A stretch of 14,555 bases of DNA. Origin: DATAFF01 sp036257595 (GTDB taxonomy: Bacteria > Pseudomonadota > Alphaproteobacteria > Rhizobiales > Aestuariivirgaceae). Every line of letters begins with the position of its first letter. Positions within the stretch are counted from its first letter, which is position 1. Both the position numbers and the translations under genes were made by a program. Shown here one piece after another: positions 6,803 through 13,168 of the stretch. The stretch is from assembly GCA_036257595.1 (NCBI GenBank), contig DATAFF010000133.1, positions 1-14,555 on the forward strand, written 5' to 3'. Below the pieces are notes generated by a model. That model was not told where the DNA came from, did no database searches, and saw only the letters and a program-made list of their open reading frames with translations.

Positions 6803-7466
6803 GACGGTGCTCCAGCCAGACGCCAAAACGGCTGAGAGGATAGGACATGACGAAGTAAAGCAGGGCAACCGTCCCGAACACAAGCAGACCCGAGAAGCCC
6901 TGGTTGTTCAGCTCCTTGCCGCGGAAGGTGAGCTCGAACACGCCGATCTGCGATACCAGCGAGGTATCCTTGACGAAGGCCACCATGAAGACCACGGCCG
7001 GTGGGAGGATGACCGGCCATGACTGCGGCACGATCACCTTGATGAGGGTCTGCCAGCGACTGAAGTTCATGGCAGTCGCCGCTTCGATCTGCTGGCGTGG
7101 AACGGATTCGAAGCCGCCGCGAATGATCTCCGATGCGTAGGCGGTGGAGTAGATGGAGATGGCGGTCAGCGCGACCAACACCAGCGATGCTCCCTTCACG
7201 AAGGCCGCGATGAAGAACAGGACCAGATAGGTGATGACGAGAAACGGGATCCGCCTGAAGGTCTCGACGAAGAGGATCGCGAGGACCCGCCAAGGCAGCC
7301 CCCACCAGCCGGGCGACAGCCGCATATAGACGACGATGAAGGCGAGGAGAAAGCCGAGGCCGCAGCCGAAGAAGGTGAGCGCCAGCGTCATCCCCATCGC
7401 TTCGGCGAGAAACCACAGATTGAGTGGGCTGAGGAAGCGCGGGAGCTGCTCGATCACGCGGTCCAT
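6759..7466 (-). CDS. Polar amino-acid ABC transporter permease (second permease)
   Basis: The 235-residue integral membrane protein has about five hydrophobic segments, beginning near WFLAEAMGMTLALTFFGCGL. The cytoplasmic EAA loop that docks the ATPase reads QQIEAATAMNFSRWQTLIKV, followed by the usual IVPQ and a proline-rich helix start. ETFRRIPFLV is the family's 'RGTPLLVQ' segment in divergent form. The length fits HisM/GlnP permeases. Its ATG overlaps the upstream permease stop by one base (TGATG), so expression is coupled. The C-terminal tail is hydrophilic and basic (LAAPRHQKPERELR). It should form a heterodimer with the 7466-8140 product in the inner membrane. Confidence 0.93.
   Translation of the reverse strand: MDRVIEQLPRFLSPLNLWFLAEAMGMTLALTFFGCGLGFLLAFIVVYMRLSPGWWGLPWRVLAILFVETFRRIPFLVITYLVLFFIAAFVKGASLVLVALTAISIYSTAYASEIIRGGFESVPRQQIEAATAMNFSRWQTLIKVIVPQSWPVILPPAVVFMVAFVKDTSLVSQIGVFELTFRGKELNNQGFSGLLVFGTVALLYFVMSYPLSRFGVWLEHRLAAPRHQKPERELR
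6810..6813 (-). promoter_or_regulatory. Ribosome-binding site that decides the TTG start of the ABC ATPase
   Basis: GGAG on the minus strand (6813-6810) is seven bases before TTG (6802-6800), and the ATPase homology starts at the next codon. It lies inside the 3' end of the permease gene, consistent with coupled translation. Confidence 0.6.
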
Positions 7467-8140
7467 CAGAAGATCCTCGCGCGCACCCGGAACGCCCAGC
7501 GACCGAAAAATGCCAGCGACAGGGAGGCGATGAACGTCAGCAGGATATAGATGCCGGCGACGACCGTGAACATTTCGATATGGCGGTAATTGTCGGATGC
7601 GATGTTGTAAGCCTGACCGGTCAGCTCGTTGACCCCGAAGATGCTCGCCATGGACGTGCCAAGCATCAGCACCACGAAGTAATTGGCAAGCGCCGGGTAG
7701 ATGACTTTGGCGATGTGGGGCAGGATCACGTGGCGGATCTGCTGCCAGCGGGCAAAGCCGAGGGTCTCGGCGGCTTCAAGCTCGGTGCGGTGGACCGAGA
7801 TGAAGCCGGCGCGCATGATCTCGGCGAGATAGGCGCCGGTGTTGAGGGTGAGCCCGACAATGACGCAGGTGACGTTGGACCACAGCACGCCGATCTCGGG
7901 CAGGCCGTAATAGAGGAAATAGATCTGGATCACCGCCGGCGTGTTGGTGAAGAACACGATGAAGCTGTTGGCCAGCCAACGCACGACCCCCGAGCCGTAG
8001 ACCTTGAAGGCGGCGAGGAGCAGCCCCAGCAACGCCCCGCCCCAGAAGCTGAGGACGCCGATCTCGAGCGACAGAAGCGCGCCTTGCCAGAGCTCCGGCA
8101 AGCGGGCAAAAACCACGCCGAACTGAAAAGTGTAGTTCAT
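7466..8140 (-). CDS. Polar amino-acid ABC transporter permease (first permease)
   Basis: The 224-residue membrane protein is of the HisQ/HisM family. An N-terminal amphipathic stretch (ARLPELWQGALLSLEIGVLS) leads into the first membrane helix. FFTNTPAVIQIYFLYYGLP is the conserved 'RGTPLLVQLFLLYYGLP' segment, here with an FTN start in place of RG. The EAA loop is ELEAAETLGFARWQQIRHV. NTGAYLAEIMRAGFISV precedes it, as in all family members, and marks the gating helix region. It starts 18 bases after the binding-protein stop and is expressed from the same transcript. Its partner permease overlaps it by one base. Confidence 0.94.
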   Translation of the reverse strand: MNYTFQFGVVFARLPELWQGALLSLEIGVLSFWGGALLGLLLAAFKVYGSGVVRWLANSFIVFFTNTPAVIQIYFLYYGLPEIGVLWSNVTCVIVGLTLNTGAYLAEIMRAGFISVHRTELEAAETLGFARWQQIRHVILPHIAKVIYPALANYFVVLMLGTSMASIFGVNELTGQAYNIASDNYRHIEMFTVVAGIYILLTFIASLSLAFFGRWAFRVRARIF

Positions 8141-8158
8141 GCCCGCCGCAGATGATGA

Positions 8159-8977
8159 TCAGAAATAGGGCTGAGCTGGCACCTTCATCAGCGGATCGGA
8201 GCCGAAGGCCTTGCGCCACTCATCATCGACGAAGCCCGAGGACTGCAGCTTGTAGAGCGTGATGTTGAGGACGTCGCGAAGTGCATAATTGCCCTTCTGC
8301 ACGCCGATGCAGTCCCAGCCCACATCGATCTTCTCGTCGAGCACCACCCATTTCACGTCGCTGTGGTTCTTGGTGAAGGCGGTGAAGAAGTCGAGCATCT
8401 CGACCAGGGCATTCGCGCGGCCCTGGGCGATCGCCCGCACCGCATCGGCACTCGAGTCGACGATCTCCATCTTGGCCTTGGGGAGATTCTCCTTCGCCCA
8501 GTCGATGGTCCAGGCGCTGCGGACATCGACGAGGGTGTATTTCTCGTCATTGAGCTCCTGCCACTTGCTCACCGGGTTTTTGTCCGTCGTCAGCACGCCC
8601 ATGACCTCGGTATGGAGCGGCACGGTATACTCGATCACCTTGGCGCGTTCGGAATTGCGCGTCAGCCCGCCAAGCGAGATGTCGATCGTGTCGGCAACGA
8701 GGAAGGGCACGCGTTGCGCGGTCTCGGTCGGCACCCATTCGGGCTTCAGCTTCAACTCCTCGGCGATCTTGGTGCCGATGGCGATATCGAAGCCTTCGAA
8801 ATCGCCCGAAGCGCTGCGTTGGCTGAAGGGTGGCGAGTTCGGATTGATGCCGATCCGCAGCACCCCGGCCTTTACGATGTCGTCCAGGCTCTTGGCATTT
8901 GCGGCGGAGACGAAGAAACCGGCTGCCGTGACCGACGACAGGGCACCCAAGGCACGGCGCGAGAATTTCACACTCAT
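8159..8977 (-). CDS. Periplasmic amino-acid-type ABC transporter substrate-binding protein
   Basis: The 272-residue protein is an SBP of the HisJ/GlnH family. The signal peptide is about 28 residues, with a cleavage-like SAANA|KS; it carries SRRALGAL near the start, a loose twin-arginine motif. VLRIGINPNSPPFS and GFDIAIGTKIAEEL are the standard lobe-I strands. GGLTRNSERAKV (103-114) holds Arg111, the residue that normally clamps the ligand carboxylate. At GRANALVEML (186-195) the aspartate that usually binds the alpha-amino group (as in HisJ Asp161) aligns with Met194, next to Glu193. This suggests a carboxylate ligand that may lack an ordinary free alpha-amino group. Start ATG 8977 has GGGAGAG eight bases upstream. 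A good sigma-70-like promoter lies at 9034-9006. It is the first gene of the four-gene importer operon. Confidence 0.94.
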   Translation of the reverse strand: MSVKFSRRALGALSSVTAAGFFVSAANAKSLDDIVKAGVLRIGINPNSPPFSQRSASGDFEGFDIAIGTKIAEELKLKPEWVPTETAQRVPFLVADTIDISLGGLTRNSERAKVIEYTVPLHTEVMGVLTTDKNPVSKWQELNDEKYTLVDVRSAWTIDWAKENLPKAKMEIVDSSADAVRAIAQGRANALVEMLDFFTAFTKNHSDVKWVVLDEKIDVGWDCIGVQKGNYALRDVLNITLYKLQSSGFVDDEWRKAFGSDPLMKVPAQPYF

Positions 8978-9005
8978 CGAGCACTCTCCCTATCTTTTTA
9001 TGCGG

Positions 9006-9034
9006 ATGTTGGATGAGGATGGGCAGGGCGTCAA
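9006..9034 (-). promoter_or_regulatory. Sigma-70-like promoter of the ABC importer operon (TTGACG-17-CAACAT)
   Basis: Read on the minus strand, TTGACG (9034-9029) matches the -35 consensus at 5 of 6 bases. After a 17-base spacer, CAACAT (9011-9006) matches -10 at 3 of 6, including the key second A and the final T. Transcription would start near 9000, giving a leader of roughly 20 bases that carries the GGGAGAG site of the binding-protein gene. The -35 sits immediately beside the tandem GTATAC element. The assignment is by eye. Confidence 0.5.
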
Positions 9035-9055
9035 CCGTATACTCATTGTATACAC
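9035..9055. promoter_or_regulatory. Candidate operator: tandem GTATAC palindromes 11 bp apart
   Basis: Two perfect GTATAC cores lie at 9037-9042 and 9048-9053, centres 11 bp apart. The second is TTGTATACAC (9046-9055), which is 9 of 10 to the palindrome TTGTATACAA. The element abuts the -35 box at 9034-9029 and overlaps the last codons and stop of the ATP-NAD-kinase-family gene. A related tandem with the same spacing is at 4049-4069. The location fits either a repressor blocking the -35 or an activator contacting polymerase; the resident FCD-GntR protein is the natural candidate ligand-responsive binder. Confidence 0.55.
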
Positions 9056-10191
9056 GCAGCCGCCGAAACCCGCATGATCGCCACTTCGCCGGGGCCGGTG
9101 ACGATCCGCATATGGCCTTGAAGCGCCTGGTCGAGCGCCGGATCGCCGGTATCGAGCAGCAGCCGGCGGGCTTCCAGGCAAGCGAGCTTGCGCGCCCCTG
9201 CCAGGACGATGAGCCTGTCGCGTCCGGCCCGCCGGATGGCGCTCGCGCCGATCGGCTGACTGCCGCGGCCAAAGATGAACCCCTGTCCGCCGGTCACCCC
9301 GACGATGATGCTGATTTCCAGACCGGCGGAAAGCCGCATGAGATCGGCCTCGGCGAGATCCTTGCCGACGAGCTTGCGGTCGATCACCAGGTCGACGCCG
9401 AGCAGCGTTCCCTTGAGGCCGAGCGCTGCCAGCACGCGCTTGGCAGTGCGCCCGGGTCCGACCACATAGGCCATGCCGGGCTGCATCGCCTGAGCGATCT
9501 CCGAGGCAGCGGCATCGATCGCCGGATCATCCTCAGGTAGCGCCGCGATCTTGGCGCTCTGAAGGAGGTTGCGCTCATAGGGGACGGACGCATAGCCATG
9601 GAGCCGTGCAGCGGGGCGCCCCTGCCGGACTTGAGCCTCGTCGATGTCCATGATCTCGCAATTGCGCAAGCCGATGCGCTTTCCGCGGTCCTCGACAAAG
9701 AGCGCCGTGAGCATGCCGGCCGCCTCGGGACTGACGGCGAACACGGCCGAGTGCATTTTGACGCCGGTCGGAATGCCGAGAAGAGGCGTGCCTGCGCCCG
9801 CGCCATCATGGACATCGCGCGCCGTGCCGTCGCCACCCGCGAACAGGATCAGTGCGCAACGGCGCTCGGCCATGGCTCGGGCCGCCCTGACCGTGTCCTC
9901 CGCGGTCGTTGCCGCGTCGCCGGCCCCGACCACCGCGGGCAGCAACCCCAAGCGGCGCGCCGCATCCTCTCCCATCGCGCCCGCCGCAGCGACGAGTTCC
10001 AGGCGATGCCGCAGCGGCAATAGCTTGTGAAGGGCACGCACGGTCCGCAGATGCGCCACGGGCTCGGCGCCGCGGCGGCGCGCTTCCTCGAGGATCTCCG
10101 GCCCGTCGGTGCCCTTGAGACCCACGCTTCCGCCCATTCCGGCGATCGGATTGACGATCAAGCCGATGCGCCAGCGACAATCGCCTCGCAT
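9043..10191 (-). CDS. ATP-NAD kinase family protein (AcoX-like)
   Basis: The 382-residue protein contains the NAD-kinase/diacylglycerol-kinase fold markers: IGLIVNPIAGMGG (9-21) at the N-terminus and AGGDGTARDV (118-127) with the GGDGT phosphate-binding motif, then GIPTGVKMHSAVFA (139-152), typical of the AcoX-like group rather than housekeeping NadK. It is longer than NadK (about 290) and matches AcoX-like proteins, whose biochemical role is poorly defined; phosphorylation of NAD or a small substrate is possible. ATG 10191 overlaps the AKR-RidA gene by 34 bases and has GGTGGAG five bases upstream inside that gene. It is the last gene of the GcvP-like operon. Its 3' end overlaps the tandem palindromes that control the importer. 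Confidence 0.9.
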   Translation of the reverse strand: MRGDCRWRIGLIVNPIAGMGGSVGLKGTDGPEILEEARRRGAEPVAHLRTVRALHKLLPLRHRLELVAAAGAMGEDAARRLGLLPAVVGAGDAATTAEDTVRAARAMAERRCALILFAGGDGTARDVHDGAGAGTPLLGIPTGVKMHSAVFAVSPEAAGMLTALFVEDRGKRIGLRNCEIMDIDEAQVRQGRPAARLHGYASVPYERNLLQSAKIAALPEDDPAIDAAASEIAQAMQPGMAYVVGPGRTAKRVLAALGLKGTLLGVDLVIDRKLVGKDLAEADLMRLSAGLEISIIVGVTGGQGFIFGRGSQPIGASAIRRAGRDRLIVLAGARKLACLEARRLLLDTGDPALDQALQGHMRIVTGPGEVAIMRVSAAACIQ

Positions 10192-11633
10192 TCGATCTCC
10201 ACCAGATAGCCGCCGATGAGATGGGACACCGCTATCAGGGTGTTGGCCGGGCGGATCTCGGCGAAATACCGGCCATGGACCCGCGACACCTCCTCCCAGT
10301 GGTCGGCCTTTGCCAGATAGATGCGGGTCAGTACGACATCCTCGAGACCTGCACCGAGCGCCGACAGGGCGGCGGCGATCTTGTCGAGTATATAGGCGGC
10401 CTGGCCAGCCGCATCGCCGGGGCTGATCATCTCGTCGGCGCCGTGGGTCGCGGTCGTGCCGGACACCAGGACCCGATCACCGCGGCGAATGGCGCGACAA
10501 TAGCCGGCAATTCCCTCCCACACGCTTCCGGAGTCGATGCGCCAGAGGTTCTCACCCAATTGTTCGACCTCATGGAGCTTCGCGACGTCCTGCAGGTGGT
10601 GCGAGAGATCCCCCGATGCGGTCAGAAAGGGTGCCTTGCGATATTCATCGCCGCAGTCGCCGGGAATGCGCCGGGCGGCGGCAAAACCTTCCTCCAGAGT
10701 GGCGAGATCCTCCGAATCCAGCGTGAAATCGAAAAGGTGAAGATTGTCGTCCCGGTGCTCGCGCTCGCACAGCCGGGCGCCGACGATCACCGCCGCGACC
10801 GACCGCTGTTGCAGCACCCAGCGCGTCGCCACATTGGCGATCGAGACCTCATGGCGCTTAGCGATCGCCGCGGCGCTGGCGAGGATGCGCTGAAACGGCG
10901 CCCAGCCGCCGCTTGCCGCAATGAAGCGGCCATATTTCATCTTGCTCCAGTCGCTGACGGCGGCAGGTTCGGGCGCATCGAGCCACGACTCGGAAAGAAA
11001 TCCGCCGCACAATGTGCCATAGGCAAGAAGCCTGATGCCGCTTTCAGCGCAGAAGGCCTGCATGTCCTCGCCCGCCCGCCGATCGATCAGGGAGAAGCTC
11101 ACCTGGTTGCTGGCGATCGGGATCCCGCTCTTCACCAGAATCCTCAGATGATCCGTGTTGAAGTTGGTCACGCCGATCGCGCCGATCAGGCCCTGTTCCT
11201 TGAGCTTCGCAAGGGACCGCATGGCGTCGAGATAGGCCGGATGCTCATACATCCACCAGTGGAATTGCATGAGATCGATACGCTCGACATCCATCCGCTC
11301 GCATGCGCGCTCGACGGCGGCGCGCACCAGCTCGGGATGCATGACGTCGGGTTCCGGGCACCATTTGGTGAGAGCCCGGAAAGGAGCGACCACGCCGTCG
11401 CGCTGCTTGCGCGACAAGGCACCGACGATCAGCTCGGCGGTGCCATAATGGTCGGCCATGTCGAAGGTGTCGAACCCGGCCGCGACATAGCGGGCGAGTT
11501 CGTCCGAGGCAGCGTCCGGATCGAGCAGGTGTCCGTCACGTTCCAGATCGGCCACCTGCCACAGCCCGGTCACGATGCGGCTGATGTCGAGGCCGGGGGC
11601 GAGCTCGATGCGCTCCGGACGTCTCGCCTTCAT
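10158..11633 (-). CDS. Aldo/keto reductase fused to a C-terminal RidA-family domain
   Basis: The 491-residue protein has two domains. Residues about 8-325 form an aldo/keto reductase barrel with the full catalytic tetrad: Asp58 and Tyr63 in DMADHYG, Lys90 in LTKW, His125 in QFHWW. IVGAR is the NADPH-binding C-terminal segment. After a linker, about 360-491 is a YjgF/YER057c/UK114 (RidA) domain: DRVLVSGTTA, the region VVLTRIYLAK, and the C-terminal LVEIECEAIV. At the place where imine-hydrolysing RidA has the catalytic arginine (PAR), this domain has Asn464 (RPANTL), so imine deaminase activity is doubtful or differently built. The start ATG overlaps the GcvPB-like stop by four bases. AKRs reduce aldehydes or ketones; the RidA part probably handles an enamine/imine or a related unstable intermediate, inferred from the family. 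Confidence 0.92.
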   Translation of the reverse strand: MKARRPERIELAPGLDISRIVTGLWQVADLERDGHLLDPDAASDELARYVAAGFDTFDMADHYGTAELIVGALSRKQRDGVVAPFRALTKWCPEPDVMHPELVRAAVERACERMDVERIDLMQFHWWMYEHPAYLDAMRSLAKLKEQGLIGAIGVTNFNTDHLRILVKSGIPIASNQVSFSLIDRRAGEDMQAFCAESGIRLLAYGTLCGGFLSESWLDAPEPAAVSDWSKMKYGRFIAASGGWAPFQRILASAAAIAKRHEVSIANVATRWVLQQRSVAAVIVGARLCEREHRDDNLHLFDFTLDSEDLATLEEGFAAARRIPGDCGDEYRKAPFLTASGDLSHHLQDVAKLHEVEQLGENLWRIDSGSVWEGIAGYCRAIRRGDRVLVSGTTATHGADEMISPGDAAGQAAYILDKIAAALSALGAGLEDVVLTRIYLAKADHWEEVSRVHGRYFAEIRPANTLIAVSHLIGGYLVEIECEAIVAGASA

Positions 11634-13168
11634 CGCCGGTGCTTGCGCAGAAAGGCACGCCAGGTCATCGCCCAGCGGGCAGGTTCGTCGAGCACCTCTC
11701 CCTTGATCTTGCCGATGGCCTGGCGATGCGGCGCCGTCTTGACGAGCTCCGGCGTCTCATAGGCCTCGCGCACGATTCGGGCGATCACGGCGATCCAGCT
11801 GTCGATGTCCTCCTTCGAATACATCTCGCCGGCTTCGGGCGTGAACGGCTCGGGCACCACCCAGGGCTCGTGGCTCATCCACCAGGGATCGATGCCGTAA
11901 TCGGCCATCCGGTTCGCCACCTCGACGGTACCGATGCCGGTGTCCTCCTTGAGCTTCCCCAAGCCCCAGCGGGTCATCTCCATGCGCCACTGCCGGTTGT
12001 CGGGATTGGAGCGGTTGAGACCCGGGATCTCGGCAAGCTTCCGGTCCATGTAGTTGTTGGCGAGAACCGACAGATCGGAAGCCTGGTCGATGCCGGCAGC
12101 GCCCATGGCGCGAGCCCAGCCATAGGCTTTGAGGATCTGCGGAACATTGCCATGGAACTCGCGCACCTTGCCGGCACCGAGCGGGCGCTCGTCGAGCCGG
12201 TAGCGCCCATCCTCGTTGACGACCACCGGACCGGGGAGGAACGGCGTGAGCGCTGCGGTGCAGCCATAGGCGCCGACCGCCGGTCCGCCGCCGCCCTTCG
12301 GCGCCCCGAAGGTCTTGTGCAGCATGTACATGCAGGCATCGAAGCCGAGCTCTCTGGCGCGGAGCTTGCCCATCACTCCGTTGAAATTGGCATGGTCGTA
12401 GAAGCACAGGCCGCCGGCATCGTGAACGATCCTGACCCACTCCTTGATGTCGGGATTGTAGATGCCCATGTCGTCCGGATTGCCGATCATCAGCGCCGCG
12501 GTGCGGTTGGATACCGCAGCCTTCAACGCGTCGATCGAGGGATAGCCATTCTCCTCGAGCATCAAGGTGACCACCTTGAATCCGGCTGCCGCCGCCGTGG
12601 CGGCATTGCAGGGATGCGCCTGGATCGAGGTCACGATCTCGTTGCGCTGCTCGAGCTCGCCGCGCGACTGGTGATAGGCCCGGGTCACCACGCAATGGGT
12701 GTAGGCGGCATCGGCGCCGCCGCCTGCCTGGAAGATGAACTGATCCATCCCGGACAGCTCGCGCAGGATCAAGTCGAACCCGTGGATGATCTGAAGAATG
12801 CCCTGAAGGGTGTCTTCATGCTGCAGCGGATGCACCGCGCGCAATTGGCGGGCGGCCTCCTCGCAGGCGCGCGGGTTGTATTTCATCGTGCAGGTGCCGA
12901 ACAGCGAGATGTTCACCATGCCCAGCGTCTGCTGGCTGAGCTTGAGATAATGGCGCTGCACCTCGGGCTCGGTGAGCTCCGGCAGTGCCGGCATATCGTT
13001 CCGCCGCATGGCCCGCGGCACAAGCTCTTCGGGCGGACCGACAAGGGCGGTGACTTCCTTCTCGGGGGGCGGAAACAGCTGGCCGCGGCGGCCGGCATGC
13101 GAAAGCTCCATAATGACCGGCTCGTTCCACACCGGCGCGTGATATTCGCGAGGCGCAGGACTGCTCAT
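11630..13168 (-). CDS. gcvPB: Glycine dehydrogenase (decarboxylating) subunit 2-like PLP protein
   Basis: The 512-residue protein is the PLP-carrying half of a two-subunit P-protein. It has LPELTEPEVQRHYLKLSQQ, GTCTMKYNPR (91-100), Asp258 in FYDHANFN for the pyridine nitrogen, and HKTF with Lys285 as the Schiff-base lysine, followed by a glycine-rich GAPKGGGGP. The overall length and order match GcvPB. Active-site stretches differ from glycine enzymes: the usual AAGAHGE is QAGGGADAA, and AHGTNPA is AHPCNAA (His185 kept). After DYGI the usual HPPTVYFP-type text is DPWWMSHEPWVVPEP. Together with the lack of gcvH and gcvT nearby, this suggests decarboxylation of a substrate other than glycine, or an unusual acceptor. 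Its ATG overlaps the stop of the GcvPA-like gene by four bases. The symbol denotes the family, not proven function. Confidence 0.88.
   Translation of the reverse strand: MSSPAPREYHAPVWNEPVIMELSHAGRRGQLFPPPEKEVTALVGPPEELVPRAMRRNDMPALPELTEPEVQRHYLKLSQQTLGMVNISLFGTCTMKYNPRACEEAARQLRAVHPLQHEDTLQGILQIIHGFDLILRELSGMDQFIFQAGGGADAAYTHCVVTRAYHQSRGELEQRNEIVTSIQAHPCNAATAAAAGFKVVTLMLEENGYPSIDALKAAVSNRTAALMIGNPDDMGIYNPDIKEWVRIVHDAGGLCFYDHANFNGVMGKLRARELGFDACMYMLHKTFGAPKGGGGPAVGAYGCTAALTPFLPGPVVVNEDGRYRLDERPLGAGKVREFHGNVPQILKAYGWARAMGAAGIDQASDLSVLANNYMDRKLAEIPGLNRSNPDNRQWRMEMTRWGLGKLKEDTGIGTVEVANRMADYGIDPWWMSHEPWVVPEPFTPEAGEMYSKEDIDSWIAVIARIVREAYETPELVKTAPHRQAIGKIKGEVLDEPARWAMTWRAFLRKHRR

Noticed and set aside
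8625..8630. Another GTATAC
   Set aside because: A single core inside the binding-protein coding sequence with no 11-bp partner; a chance hexamer.
10221..11762. 513-residue plus-strand open frame opposite the AKR-RidA gene
   Set aside because: His/Arg/Gly/Asp-rich composition typical of an antisense shadow, no domain seen, and no ribosome-binding context.
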